Notes: generated by a model from the letters alone, not told the origin. Counted from the first letter of the stretch, positions 16,002-24,202 are shown. The stretch: DNA of 58,423 bases from a virus (IMGVR_UViG_3300027822_000013:1-58423); one strand, 5' to 3'. Translations and numbers: made by a program.

Positions 16002-16117
16002 GGGGAAACTTTTCATGTGGTTCAAGTTTCCCCTCTGGGGTTAAGAAATAATAAGGAAATAATAAGGAAACTTTTAACATTTCGCCCCCACTACTATTGT
16101 ACTGTTGGGGAAACTTG
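16002..16117. repeat. Inverted and direct GGGGAAACTT repeats
   Basis: GGGGAAACTT at 16002-16011 pairs with AAGTTTCCCC at 16024-16033; a third copy, GGGGAAACTTG, is at 16107-16117. Between them is a tandem AATAATAAGGAA(A) at about 16046-16066. This lies in the non-coding stretch 15882-16163 between converging transcription units. It could be a protein-binding site or a remnant; no function can be assigned. Confidence 0.5.
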
Positions 16118-16163
16118 CAACTTTCCTAATGTTTCTTTAAAACTATAAATATTTTCCTAAGAA

Positions 16164-17621
16164 CTACTTTTCAGTTTCTTCTGATTTCTCTTCAGGTTTC
16201 TTATCGGGGTCACCTCCAAAGTTCAACAATCCGGCGATTGGTCCCTCATTGGCGATCAACTCCAACTCTTGCTCCATCGTGAATTCTGTGATGTCATGTT
16301 TGCGCATCTGGTTGTGGATAGTCTTCAACGAGATAGGTGCCCCAGTGAGTTTCGCTTGAGCATAACCTAATATCTCCTGGGCTAGCAGTTCATCGTTGAT
16401 GAAGTCCAGGTTAGGCTGTACCGATACCTCGTCAGGGTCAGCTCCCACCCACCTGGCTGCGATCTTCAAAGCCTCTTCAAGACCCTGACCCCCGGCGCGA
16501 GCGATAGTCACCAGATTGGCTGTTCTAGAGGCCATTCTGATTTTCAGAGCCTCCCCAGAGGCCCGACTTGATGACGCGCTAAAATCTAGGAGCTTGGCCC
16601 CCATATCTGCTGCTTTTTGCTTATCATTTACCAGAGCATCTTGTTGGAACTGCAATCCCGATGACCCCACACCAACATATTTGGCGTCTGCGCCAATAGG
16701 GAGATTCAACCTGGCCCCAGCTCCCACCCGGCTCTTTTTCCCCACCCCGGCTTTGCTTACTTCTGATTTGGCACCAATAACAACCAAGGTGTCTTGAGAC
16801 TGAAGATAAAGAGCCTGTCTGAAATCAGCCTCCTGACGATAGATTGCAAGACAGAGATTGCTCAAACCCGTCAGGGGAGGTCTTTGGGGATCAGGTACCA
16901 AATCTACAGAATTGATAATAACAAAAGGTAGTTCAGCAGGGGATTTTCCTGCAATGTTGTAGGGGGAATACGTGACCCCCTTTAAATCTACACTATCGGA
17001 CACCCCCTGGGTGGGGATTTCTTTGTCAAACCTGACTATTCGGAACTGGTTTTTGTCCACCCACTCGAAATGTTCTGTAGGCTGTTTTCCCGATTCATCC
17101 AGAAGTACAGCCTGAAGATGGCTGATACCTTTTTCATCGGATTTGGAAACCCAATTAACAATAGATTTGGAACTGTACAGAGATATATAGGGCAGGGCAC
17201 CGGGACCTTGCCCAGAGGCAACATCCATCATAAGTCCCAGGCGTCCTGTGGTCAACTGATGTTGATTGATCCGGCTAAGTAATGATAGAAGTGTTTCACC
17301 CTTGTTGGTGGCTTTTTTGCGCAAGGGTTCCAGCTTGGAAGGGAGTTCAATCACCGCAGGTTCCCGGTGGAGCAACCCATTCATGGTTTCAACAGCCTGA
17401 CGTACATCGTCAGGATATACAGCCCGGTCCTTATAGCGGGTATAGTCCACCACCCCCGGTTGGCCCGCCCCCATACCATCATACACCATCCCGGCGGTGG
17501 GTTTTAAATATTCCTCCCCCTTATCCTTGACAATGATCTCCCCCTCAAACGCATCCTCCAACTGTACCCACAGTCCATGATACTTGGTGAAGAGGGGGTG
17601 ATGCTTATTGGATGTAGTCAT
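16164..17621 (-). CDS. Portal protein (DUF4055 family)
   Basis: 485 residues. The N-terminal GLWVQLEDAFEGEIIVKDKGEEYLKPT and the ARAGGQGLEEALKIAARWVGADPDEV segment near residue 385 are typical for portals annotated as DUF4055, along with a FRQALYLQSQDTLVVIG segment in the middle and FQQDALVNDKQKAADMGAKLLDF, the helical stem. The last 20 residues are strongly charged (KPEEKSEETEK). It forms the dodecameric ring through which DNA is packaged. It lies five bases after the large terminase gene, the usual pairing. After it come convergent plus-strand genes, so this two-gene unit is isolated from the rest of the head operon. Confidence 0.85.
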   Translation of the reverse strand: MTTSNKHHPLFTKYHGLWVQLEDAFEGEIIVKDKGEEYLKPTAGMVYDGMGAGQPGVVDYTRYKDRAVYPDDVRQAVETMNGLLHREPAVIELPSKLEPLRKKATNKGETLLSLLSRINQHQLTTGRLGLMMDVASGQGPGALPYISLYSSKSIVNWVSKSDEKGISHLQAVLLDESGKQPTEHFEWVDKNQFRIVRFDKEIPTQGVSDSVDLKGVTYSPYNIAGKSPAELPFVIINSVDLVPDPQRPPLTGLSNLCLAIYRQEADFRQALYLQSQDTLVVIGAKSEVSKAGVGKKSRVGAGARLNLPIGADAKYVGVGSSGLQFQQDALVNDKQKAADMGAKLLDFSASSSRASGEALKIRMASRTANLVTIARAGGQGLEEALKIAARWVGADPDEVSVQPNLDFINDELLAQEILGYAQAKLTGAPISLKTIHNQMRKHDITEFTMEQELELIANEGPIAGLLNFGGDPDKKPEEKSEETEK

Positions 17622-17626
17622 CTTGT

Positions 17627-19180
17627 CTAAATTCCTTCTGCCCTACCTGTTGACATGGTTCTTACTTCCTGACGCACCCTGTATCGACTTTCATCACCAA
17701 TATGGTCTTCAGCCTTTGAGTCAACATCATCCAAATCTTTATCTGACCGGGGAAGGGAGGGGATGGTGCGCAAGAACTGCTCACAATTATCGAATACGAA
17801 CAACCCTGGGTTTTCCCTGGGACCATACTCAGGGGACATTGCATCCTTCATCATTTTACGCATCCTCTGCCAACCCTGTTTCCGGCTCCCTGAAGACTTA
17901 TCTGCTGCCTCCCACTGGATGCCTGGATAGAGCTTGCCGTCAATCCTCACCTCAGCTTCCATATCCGTGGCCACACAATTATCGTTTTGCTCATCAAAGA
18001 TTGAACCATCAGCAATCCCAATTTCCGTCCTGTGGTGAAGTCCCCACTCCAATTCCCGCTCGATTATTCCCTGGGTGATCTGGTCTGCTGTCATCCTCAA
18101 CCCTTCGTTGGGAGTTCCGTTCCAACCATACCACTCAGCCAGTCTAAATAAATCTCCTGCTACCGTACTCATGTAAGAGCCATCAGCCAACTGGACATCG
18201 GTACCATCACTTTCAGCCCACCACCCCACAGAGAAAGGCCGTGATGAACCCCAGTCAAAGGAGCGATCAATGCGCCATGAAGGAGGTATCTTGAAAGGTT
18301 TGATGACCACTTTGTCTTTCGCCTCATACCATATATCATCAAACATCCCTCCAGCAACAATGTCCCAGTCCCCGTAAACCCATGCCCGGCGTTCAGCCGG
18401 GTTACGGGCAGCAGCAGCCACTCGATTAATATATTCAGGGTCAGCAGAAAGCAAGACTTTATTTTCATGGATTGTCCCATGGATCGCAAGTCTGGTTGGT
18501 TCAGGGGTTCCATCCTCCAATTTGCTGTTGGTAATAACCGTGGTGATCATCTTTCCCGGCTTGCACGGCAACTTGTATCTCGCCTTGACCCAGTTATGCC
18601 CAATACCATAGGGATTGGCTGTGGCACGAATTTTCAGGGGGATGCCTTTCACTGTAGAACGTAGGCACGACATCATGGACTTCAAACACTGATCGTTCTC
18701 CCACGTGGTAATTTCCTCCCAGGCTATCCACGGATAAGCATGACCATGATACTTCCAATAGTCATTAGGACGCTGGAACTGTCTAAACCGTAGTGTCTCC
18801 CCATCAGGAAAAGTCCAGAAACTCTTTTGTGTATTGAATTTCGCGCCAGGGTTGAACTGGGGTATCAACTTATGGGATTTCGCAATGACATCTTCCAGGT
18901 CTGGGTAAGATTTTCTGAATAGAATACCTCGCCACTCAGCTCCCCAGCCCTTGCCCACGTCTGCCAAATAGTCTACAAGGAGACAGTCAGTCTTTCCCGG
19001 TCCCCGTGTGCCCTCATACAGCACTTCGGTGGCTGGACAAGAAAGGAATTTCACCTGACTACCAGGTTGGGGTGCCCAAGCCACAGGTTTATAGGTTATC
19101 GGCTTGGTTTGGACCTTCATGAAAGGCCTGAGGCCCACATCTGTGTTGCGCCACACCAATTGTTCAGCTAAGTTGTTCAT
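17627..19180 (-). CDS. Terminase large subunit
   Basis: 517 residues. Walker A-like YEGTRGPGKTDCLLV (about residues 54-68), an ILFRKSYPDLEDV segment, Walker B-like YPWIAWEEIT (about 149-158) and the C-terminal RNase H-like nuclease with FDWGSSRPFSVGWWAE (first catalytic Asp, about 303) and IGIADGSIFDE (second Asp, about 386). This is a packaging motor ATPase and nuclease of headful or similar type. The small subunit candidate is not adjacent but at 26986-27513. Start ATG 19180 has no strong Shine-Dalgarno sequence. Confidence 0.92.
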   Translation of the reverse strand: MNNLAEQLVWRNTDVGLRPFMKVQTKPITYKPVAWAPQPGSQVKFLSCPATEVLYEGTRGPGKTDCLLVDYLADVGKGWGAEWRGILFRKSYPDLEDVIAKSHKLIPQFNPGAKFNTQKSFWTFPDGETLRFRQFQRPNDYWKYHGHAYPWIAWEEITTWENDQCLKSMMSCLRSTVKGIPLKIRATANPYGIGHNWVKARYKLPCKPGKMITTVITNSKLEDGTPEPTRLAIHGTIHENKVLLSADPEYINRVAAAARNPAERRAWVYGDWDIVAGGMFDDIWYEAKDKVVIKPFKIPPSWRIDRSFDWGSSRPFSVGWWAESDGTDVQLADGSYMSTVAGDLFRLAEWYGWNGTPNEGLRMTADQITQGIIERELEWGLHHRTEIGIADGSIFDEQNDNCVATDMEAEVRIDGKLYPGIQWEAADKSSGSRKQGWQRMRKMMKDAMSPEYGPRENPGLFVFDNCEQFLRTIPSLPRSDKDLDDVDSKAEDHIGDESRYRVRQEVRTMSTGRAEGI

Positions 19181-19265
19181 GAAAATGGACTATAATGGGG
19201 GTGGTTGCAAATATTAACTGGTTATTAAGGTTTCAAGGTTAGGGTAGTTGGAAAAGGAGAGAACT

Positions 19266-20018
19266 ATGACAAATAATGCGCAAAAGAAACTGGTAAGAAG
19301 AATCAAGAACCTCATGGACCTGGCTGGGAACAACACTTCAGAAGCTGAAGCTGTTGCCGCCATGGCCAAGGCTAGACAATTGATGGATGAATACGGCATT
19401 TCTGTGACTGATGTCAACGAGGTCGATGAAGAGTGGGGTCAGGCAGGAGTAGAATGGACCAGTGGTAAGGCAAGACGTGCTTATCACCGCTCATACCTTC
19501 TGGGAGGAGTGATTGGTCAGGTTTGTGGAACAACTATGTACCGATGTGGTGGTGAAGTATTCTTCTTTGGGCGAAAACATGAAGTTGAAATTTCCCATTA
19601 CATGTTGATGATGGTTCGCAACCTCGTTGAGGGAGCTTATCTGGGGTGGAAGAAAACCGACCAATACATGGTTATGCGATCTAGGGGCGCGCATGCTCCC
19701 CGACTGAAGACCTCATTTGTTAATGGTATGGTCGCCAGCCTTCATCTCAAGCTTCAGGACATGATCCCCCAACCGGGGGAGGGGAGTGGACGTGACCTGG
19801 TGGTCTGTCATCAGGCCGTCATGGAGAGAAAATTGAAGGAGTTTGGTTTAGACATTAAATCCAGTCCTGTGAGTCTGGAGAAAGGTGACCTTCAAGCCGG
19901 GGTGGCTGGTTACGAAGCTGGAGAAAATGCCCAACTCAGTTCTGGTGTTGGTAAATCTGGGAAAGAGACTGGTGGTTTAACGAGTGGTGTAACTGGTGTG
20001 AAATTAATTGGGGGATAA
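19266..20018 (+). CDS. DUF2786-like protein
   Basis: 250 residues from ATG 19266, which follows AAGGAGAGAACT. The N-terminal LVRRIKNLMDLAGNNTSEAEAVAAMAKARQLMDEYGISVTDV matches the DUF2786 domain (a KI-x-x-LL-x-A-x-x-x-x-x-x-E-A-x-x-A-x-x-KAQ-x-L-x-x-x-y-x-i pattern). The centre (FFFGRKHEVEISHYMLMMVRNLVEGAYLGW and SFVNGMVASLHLKL) corresponds to the domain that follows DUF2786 in phage and bacterial homologues. The C-terminus is Gly/Ser-rich and probably disordered. The function of the family is unknown. It is the first gene of the rightward accessory block. Confidence 0.8.
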   Translation: MTNNAQKKLVRRIKNLMDLAGNNTSEAEAVAAMAKARQLMDEYGISVTDVNEVDEEWGQAGVEWTSGKARRAYHRSYLLGGVIGQVCGTTMYRCGGEVFFFGRKHEVEISHYMLMMVRNLVEGAYLGWKKTDQYMVMRSRGAHAPRLKTSFVNGMVASLHLKLQDMIPQPGEGSGRDLVVCHQAVMERKLKEFGLDIKSSPVSLEKGDLQAGVAGYEAGENAQLSSGVGKSGKETGGLTSGVTGVKLIGG

Positions 20019-20023
20019 ATCCT

Positions 20024-20098
20024 ATGTGGTGTGTTTTGTGGGTTGTTGTAGCATTTTTCTTTGGTGTGATAATTGGGTATTCCATGAAAGGGTGGTGA
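20024..20098 (+). CDS. Tiny single-pass membrane peptide
   Basis: 24 residues, my translation: MWCVLWVVVAFFFGVIIGYSMKGW. One hydrophobic helix with a small-residue face and a short basic end. It lies six bases after the DUF2786 gene and three bases before the next gene, so it sits in an operon. No strong ribosome site; GGGGGATAAATCCT precedes it. Similar to small phage membrane peptides, function unknown. Confidence 0.45.
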   Translation: MWCVLWVVVAFFFGVIIGYSMKGW

Positions 20099-20101
20099 GT
20101 T

Positions 20102-20350
20102 ATGGAGTGGTGGCTAGTATTTTGCTTTGGTTATTTCGGGGGTTATATTTGGAGGGGTTTTAGGGGAGGTCGTCAATTCTCGTATCGGGAGTATCGCCAG
20201 GTGGTGGACCTCGAATGTGAAATGAAGAGGGTTGATACACTTCTTGCCCAAAGGGAGAGGTTGGATGCGAGTGAGTTGGAACATCTTATGTGGAAAAAAG
20301 ATTATCTGGTGGGGGAAATCCTGGAGATTGTGGGAGGTAGGTTGGTGTGA
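20102..20350 (+). CDS. Small membrane-anchored protein
   Basis: 82 residues. N-terminal hydrophobic segment MEWWLVFCFGYFGGYIW (about residues 1-17), a basic stretch (RGFRGGRQFSYREYRQ) and then a helical, charged cytoplasmic part (LECEMKRVDTLLAQRERLDASELEHLMWKKDYLVGEILEIV). Looks like an anchor plus a coiled coil. Preceded by GGGTGGTGAGTT. Function unknown. Confidence 0.6.
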   Translation: MEWWLVFCFGYFGGYIWRGFRGGRQFSYREYRQVVDLECEMKRVDTLLAQRERLDASELEHLMWKKDYLVGEILEIVGGRLV

Positions 20351-21030
20351 TGGGGGACTACAGGGAGAAGGGGTGAATTGCCAGGGAAGTTTGGTGTTTG
20401 AAAATGGTGTTTGGTGAATTTTTCAGTTTTGGTAGGTATTTGGTTGTTGCGAGTTCGTGGACCATCCCGACCCCACCATAGACCACTAGGGGGTCCCACC
20501 CACCATGGTCTAATCGGCCCTATACCCCACCCCTCGCCACCATAGACCAGCGAACCTAGCACCAATCAACCCTAACTCCATTCCTATATACCCCAGCTTA
20601 TACGCCCTTAGACCCCAGCTAATAGCAATTCAACCCCCCTCGCCACCAAATTTCCCCTCGTTCCGAAATCCCAAAAGGTAAGTCTTAACAAGACCTTAAG
20701 GAAATCTCGAATAGACCCCCATAGGTAGTAAACCCTTAACCTGGGTTAGGGAGCGTTAGGGGTTATTACCAGGAGGTTAAGGCGGGGGGAAACCCGCCCT
20801 ATATTAACCATACCTTAACAATTGAACCAAACAGGAAATAAATCCCCCCTATTAACCAGGGGTTAGGGTTTGTTCTGGGCTATCTAACCCCCCTAAAATA
20901 AAACGAAATTCATTCGTTACATTAAGCTGATATTAAGGAATATACTCTATTCTTAGATTATAGAGAGTTCGGAATCACCCGGCGCTCGTTACCCCCAGGC
21001 CCCCGCGCTTGGACTTCTAAGGAGAGAATT
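20351..21030. other. Non-coding region with TTAACC repeats (possible replication or control region)
   Basis: About 680 bases with no convincing gene; the ORFs in it lack ribosome sites. It is C-rich on the plus strand. Visible elements: a 13-base direct repeat CCACCATAGACCA at 20473-20485 and 20537-20549; several TTAACC/GGTTA blocks between 20690 and 20880, including the inverted CCCTTAACC-TG-GGTTAGGG near 20730 and GGTTAGGG near 20870; and an AT-rich promoter-like stretch near 20930-20965 (ATTAAGGAATATACTC, TAGATTATAGAGAG) before the gene at 21031. Clusters of short repeats beside an AT-rich segment suit an origin or a regulatory region, but nothing decides it. Confidence 0.5.
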
Positions 21031-21255
21031 ATGACTTTTACTATTGGAACCCCCGTCACCCTCGTTAACCGCGATACGGGAATTACCTGTAAATCCACCG
21101 TTAGTCGGGTAAGTTCTGACGGTTCCTTCACTACTACCTTTTCGGCTCGTAAATATTCCCCCGCTAAAATCTGGGACGGTAAAAGCGATATGGTCCTTGC
21201 CGGATTGGCGAAAAACGTAGATTTCCGCGCTATCCAGGTTTTCCCCGCCTCGTAA
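21031..21255 (+). CDS. Small unknown protein
   Basis: 74 residues. ATG follows AAGGAGAGAATT. Strand-rich: FTIGTPVTLVNRDTGITCKSTVSRVSSDGSFTTTF, then ARKYSPAKIWDGKSDMVLAGLAKNVDF. Looks like a small beta domain. It stands alone between two non-coding stretches, with its own promoter-like sequence and terminator, and its codon choice (many C-ending codons) differs from the neighbouring genes. No family recognised. Confidence 0.7.
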   Translation: MTFTIGTPVTLVNRDTGITCKSTVSRVSSDGSFTTTFSARKYSPAKIWDGKSDMVLAGLAKNVDFRAIQVFPAS

Positions 21256-21282
21256 AATCTACTTTAGAAACCCTCTAAACTT

Positions 21283-21323
21283 GACCTTTTTCAGTTTTTC
21301 CGAGCTGAAAAAGGTCTTTTTTT
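21283..21323 (+). terminator. Rho-independent terminator
   Basis: GACCTTTTTCAG, ten-base loop, CTGAAAAAGGTC, then TTTTTTTG. A perfect 12-pair stem and seven Ts, 27 bases after the stop at 21255. Confidence 0.9.
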
Positions 21324-22068
21324 GCGAAAATTCAGGGTAATTCGATAAAAGTCGAAATACGGGAGAGGCCACAGGCGTTGGCTTCTCAAAAAGTCAACCC
21401 CCCGAAAAACAGCTGCGAAATTCTTAACGTGTTTTTAACGTGGGTCTAAAATCTTGGCTGGGTATTGGGTCGGTCATGGTTGGTTTGGTGGGTAGGGAAG
21501 GGGGAAAAGTGGGCTAGCGTCAAGATTTTTCACAGAGGGAGGGTGAGTGGGCCGTTCACGTAAAATCTGGCTATTTTCCACACAATTCACCAGGAAAACT
21601 TGGGCAAATTGGCACCAAACTCCAATATCTTTACTTTCGTTGATTGGCTTTTCACCCAAACATATACACCCCCGTTGGGGCCACATTTATATATTCTCTT
21701 AATCCCTTAACTTAATTAATTATATATAAATATATACAAAAACCGCCCTAACCGTACCCCCTCTACTCTCTATTCTCCCTGAATTTTTCATTTACCCAAG
21801 TTGCTTAAGTAAATGCCGGAACCCCCACTCCCTAGACAATAGGACGTACACCCTTGATCCCATTTGCTTAAGTAACTGCCCAAGTTGCTTAAGTAACTCC
21901 AGCTTTTCCAACCCCCACAAATACGCGCTTTTCTTTCTTCAGAGAAATCGTACCCCCTTTAACCCCCCTTTAACCCCCCTTCGTTCTAAAATCGCAAAAT
22001 CGGCAAAATCCTCACTTCTGGCAACCTGATACCCCCTTAAGAAATCGTTAAATCAGTCGAAAACACAC
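21324..22068. other. Long non-coding region with palindromic repeats
   Basis: About 745 bases without a supported gene (the minus-strand ORF at 21474-21686 has no ribosome site and odd composition). Features seen: a very AT-rich block TTAATTAATTATATATAAATAT near 21713-21735; the sequence CTACTCTCTATTCTCCC at 21763-21779, which is repeated exactly at 52118-52134; three copies of the TTGCTTAAGTAA-type palindrome at 21798-21898; and tandem TTTAACCCCCC near 21958-21980. AT-rich DNA next to repeated palindromes is a common look of phage origins. Confidence 0.55.
21798..21898. repeat. Palindromic TTGCTTAAGTAA-type repeats, locus 1
   Basis: Copies: AAGTTGCTTAAGTAA (21798-21812), TTTGCTTAAGTAACT (21863-21877) and AAGTTGCTTAAGTAACT (21882-21898). 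The core is a near palindrome (AGTTGCTTAAGTAACT). The same motif is clustered only at one other place in the window, 51992-52260. Candidate binding sites for a phage regulator or initiator. Confidence 0.7.
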
Positions 22069-22098
22069 AAAAAAGCCGGGTTTCCCCGGCTTTTTCCT
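22069..22098. terminator. Bidirectional terminator-like hairpin
   Basis: AAAAAAGCCGGG, short loop, CCCGGCTTTTTCC. A strong GC stem flanked by A and T runs on opposite sides, so it can end transcription from either strand. It follows the small minus-strand gene at 22113. Confidence 0.8.
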
Positions 22099-22112
22099 CC
22101 TATTTCCAATTA

Positions 22113-22274
22113 TTAAAGAGCAGTAAAACACTGGTCCAGATTATTTCCTATCACTTCTACCCTATACCCTGCCGCCAGCATCTGAGCTCTAACCAAAGGC
22201 AATGTCTTTTCCGATACCTGCTGAACCTGGATTATTCGGTCCTCATCCAAAACGATAAGTGTCTTATTGGGCAT
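22113..22274 (-). CDS. Small unknown protein
   Basis: 53 residues, my translation begins MPNKTLIVLDEDRIIQVQQV and ends NNLDQCFTAL. ATG at 22274 follows AAGGAGAGACAAA. Pattern: strand, helix with ATLP-like KTLPLVRAQMLAAGY, strand (RVEVIG), the look of a compact alpha/beta peptide. It is transcribed away from the plus-strand genes by a divergent promoter and is followed by a bidirectional terminator. Function unknown. Confidence 0.7.
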   Translation of the reverse strand: MPNKTLIVLDEDRIIQVQQVSEKTLPLVRAQMLAAGYRVEVIGNNLDQCFTAL

Positions 22275-22316
22275 TTTGTCTCTCCTTATTAGAGAGACAA
22301 AACCCGCCTCCCTTTC

Positions 22317-22430
22317 TACTCTTTATAGTACCTAAAAACCATTAACCCTAAGTTACTGAAACTAAATAATAAATCCCTCCCTCTTTAACCCAGTTTTAAC
22401 TCTTTTCCCGTATTCTCTTATTATAGGGCG
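22317..22430. promoter_or_regulatory. Divergent promoter region, copy 1
   Basis: The stretch 22317-22373 is nearly the same as 24790-24842 (shared ACCTAAAAACCATTAA, CTAAGTTACTGAAA, TAAATAATAAA). Reading leftward, TTTTTAGGTACTATAAAGAG precedes the small gene at 22274. Reading rightward, TTTTAACTCTTTTCCCGTATTCT then TTATTATAGGG precede the gene at 22463. Repetition of the whole divergent unit suggests duplication of a control cassette. Exact minus 35 elements are unclear. Confidence 0.55.
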
Positions 22431-22462
22431 GGACTTCCCCGACCCAAACCAAGGAGAGAGAC

Positions 22463-22588
22463 TTGAGCTTCACACAAAAAGCCATCCACATGCACCAAAT
22501 CGCGGTTATCGAGGCCAGAAGAGCCGGACAATATAGCGCGGTTTGGTACCACATTGAACAGATCGAAAAATTGGAGAAACAGCTATGA
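22463..22588 (+). CDS. Small unknown protein with TTG start
   Basis: 41 residues; TTG at 22463 lies two bases after AAGGAGAGAG-A-C, the same spacing used for ATG starts in this region, so I prefer it to the internal ATG at 22490. Translation: SFTQKAIHMHQIAVIEARR then AGQYSAVWYHIEQIEKLEKQ. Helical and amphipathic. It overlaps the next ATG by four bases. No family recognised. Confidence 0.55.
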   Translation: MSFTQKAIHMHQIAVIEARRAGQYSAVWYHIEQIEKLEKQL

Positions 22589-22791
22589 ACGACCATCAAA
22601 TCCACACATTCACCAAAACGCCAGTACGGTTCTTTATTCTTGACGAAAATCTCGAAATCCAACAGAGCCCAGAACACGAGTTCCAGGCCGCAATCAACAC
22701 AGGAGACTACACAATCTCATACGAGCGACACACGGTCAGAGAAAACGGTGTATCACAAATCTGCTTAACCGCCACCCCAAAGTGGATATAG
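22585..22791 (+). CDS. Small unknown protein
   Basis: 68 residues, ATGA-coupled to the 41-residue gene upstream. Mixed strand pattern (TPVRFFILDENLEIQQSPEHEF, then YTISYERHTVRENGVSQICLTA). No recognised domain. Ends one base before the first copy of the structured linker element. Confidence 0.65.
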   Translation: MNDHQIHTFTKTPVRFFILDENLEIQQSPEHEFQAAINTGDYTISYERHTVRENGVSQICLTATPKWI

Positions 22792-22870
22792 ACTGGTATA
22801 GCTCCCTTTGACGAAGTCATCGGGAGCTATAGGACCCAGGAACCTCACAACGAGGTCACCACAAACGAAT
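22792..22870 (+). repeat. Structured intergenic linker, type I, copy R1
   Basis: Hairpin TATAGCTCCC (22797-22806) / GGGAGCTATA (22822-22831) with inner TGAC-GAA-GTCA, then GGACCCAGG and a small hairpin CCTC-ACAAC-GAGG, followed by the ribosome site of the next gene. Almost identical to R3 and structurally equal to R5. The CAGATGCAAC prefix found in the other copies is missing here. Confidence 0.75.
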
Positions 22871-22883
22871 AGGAGAGAGAACT

Positions 22884-23318
22884 ATGAACAGAGCACTTCC
22901 AGTATCCCAGGTGATGAACTACCTGGTTGAAATCCGCAGCAAGATGAGTTGCCAGAATACGGGATCAGTCCACAGCATGAAGCACGCTAGTTTCAACCAC
23001 AGTAAGAACATGACGGACATAATAGAGGCCAGCGCAGCAGCATCCATCGCTGAAGAACTCTATAAAGAGGTCCAAGTATCAACCAAAACTTATATGAGGG
23101 TCAAGAAGGTAGGGAACGAGCGTCACAACGTAACCTTCATTGATTCCAATGTCGTTAAGGATTTGGTTGTTAAGCTCCTATTGAAATACACAGCCAGGGC
23201 TAAATCACTCTCCTTCACAATCGAAGGACTACAACATCAAGCAGAATTAAACAACCTGACCAAATTTCTCAACTCAACCATGCAAGGCACCTACAGCTTT
23301 GAGGACATGATCAAATAA
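22884..23318 (+). CDS. Unknown early protein
   Basis: 144 residues, AGGAGAGAGAACT before ATG. Mostly helical and basic (MNRALPVSQVMNYLVEIRSKMSCQN; KSLSFTIEGLQHQAELNNLTKFLNSTMQ), with an Ala-rich helix DIIEASAAASIAEELYKEVQ. No domain recognised. It is the second gene in the linker-separated array, preceded by R1 and followed by R2. Confidence 0.7.
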   Translation: MNRALPVSQVMNYLVEIRSKMSCQNTGSVHSMKHASFNHSKNMTDIIEASAAASIAEELYKEVQVSTKTYMRVKKVGNERHNVTFIDSNVVKDLVVKLLLKYTARAKSLSFTIEGLQHQAELNNLTKFLNSTMQGTYSFEDMIK

Positions 23319-23416
23319 TCCCCCACCCCCAAAACCAGATGCAACTCAACCTTCCCGGCCACTCGCCAAGGGGAGGTTGAGGCAGTAGAAAGGCCGCAAT
23401 TTCGCGGCCTTCAATC
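23319..23416 (+). repeat. Structured intergenic linker, type II, copy R2
   Basis: Begins at the stop codon context TAATCCCCC and CCAGATGCAACTC. Hairpin A: CAACCTTCCC (23347-23356) / GGGGAGGTTG (23370-23379). Hairpin B: AAGGCCGC (23390-23397), AATTTC loop, GCGGCCTT (23404-23411). Then the AGGAGAGAAACT ribosome site. Shares the prefix with types I and the whole plan with R4. An ATG in the prefix opens a 13-codon reading frame ending at 23380. Confidence 0.75.
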
Positions 23417-23428
23417 AGGAGAGAAACT

Positions 23429-23707
23429 ATGACCAGATATTTCGTCATGCCGGCCATCACGGACCCTATCGAAGGCACCAAGCTTCGTTACCTCACAGAA
23501 ACCCAGGCAAACAACGAGGAATTTCAAACCAAATTAGCTGATGAGGAATACGCTTCAATCGCTTGGTTTGACGAAGAAGGTGCAGCCCACCACCCAGGTA
23601 TAGGGGGTCAACTAATTACCATCCAACCTATTGATTTGGGCTACATTGACCCCGACATCCCCACGGCAATCGCCCTCCACGCTGTGGTGAAGTATGTCTT
23701 CACCTAA
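23429..23707 (+). CDS. Unknown early protein
   Basis: 92 residues. The sequence MTRYFVMPAITDPIEGTKLRYLTETQANNEEF reads as a small alpha/beta fold with acidic character and a C-terminal PDIPTAIALHAVVKYVFT. No recognised family. Lies between R2 and R3. Confidence 0.65.
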   Translation: MTRYFVMPAITDPIEGTKLRYLTETQANNEEFQTKLADEEYASIAWFDEEGAAHHPGIGGQLITIQPIDLGYIDPDIPTAIALHAVVKYVFT

Positions 23708-23815
23708 TAATCCCCTACCCTTAATACCAGATGCAACTGGTATAGCTCCCTTTGACGAAGTCATCGGGAGCTATAGGACCCAGGAACCTCCTAACGAGGC
23801 ATCCACAAACCAAAG
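23708..23815 (+). repeat. Structured intergenic linker, type I, copy R3
   Basis: Prefix TAATCCCC...CCAGATGCAACT, hairpin TATAGCTCCC (23741-23750) / GGGAGCTATA (23766-23775), GGACCCAGG, then CCTC-CTAAC-GAGG (loop changed relative to R1) and AAAGGAGAGAGAC. The main hairpin is identical to R1. Confidence 0.75.
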
Positions 23816-23824
23816 GAGAGAGAC

Positions 23825-24202
23825 ATGAAGAACTTTAACACCCAAGCCGCATTGATTAACCTCACCACCCTGCTTAGAGAGGCCACAGGGATGACCCTAG
23901 TGCTCAAGCTTGAACAGACTACCACTCGAAATGGTAAACCCACCTTAGAAATCACGTCTGAGGACCTTGCTGACCGCCAGGTGCCTCGAATGTTTGAAGA
24001 GCTTAGAGTCATCAACACCCACATAGACCTAGTTGAGGACCCCAAACACGGTAAGGTCTGGGCAATTCCTCTTCACTACCGATACCAACATTTTAGGGGT
24101 GGATCCAACGGCAGCGAGATCACCACAGCCTGGGTCAACGAGAAAGGTGAGATTGTTGGTTGTTACTGCCCCATGAACCCCAAGCTAGACATAAACTCAT
24201 AA
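23825..24202 (+). CDS. Unknown early protein
   Basis: 125 residues. Helical N-terminus (FNTQAALINLTTLLREATGMTLVLKLEQTT) and strand-rich C-terminus (HYRYQHFRGGSNGSEITTAWVNEKGEIVGCYCPM) ending near a CxC. No recognised family. Followed by a strong terminator, so it closes this transcription unit. Confidence 0.65.
   Translation: MKNFNTQAALINLTTLLREATGMTLVLKLEQTTTRNGKPTLEITSEDLADRQVPRMFEELRVINTHIDLVEDPKHGKVWAIPLHYRYQHFRGGSNGSEITTAWVNEKGEIVGCYCPMNPKLDINS

Noticed and set aside
15882-16163. Attachment site (attP) in the intergenic repeats
   Set aside because: No integrase gene in the window and no tRNA-like sequence at the repeats.
20700-20880. Telomere-like GGTTAGGG repeats
   Set aside because: Only scattered copies without tandem order; more likely part of a repeat-rich control region.
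21474-21686. 70-residue minus-strand ORF
   Set aside because: No ribosome-binding site, atypical amino acid composition, and overlap with the repeat-rich non-coding area.
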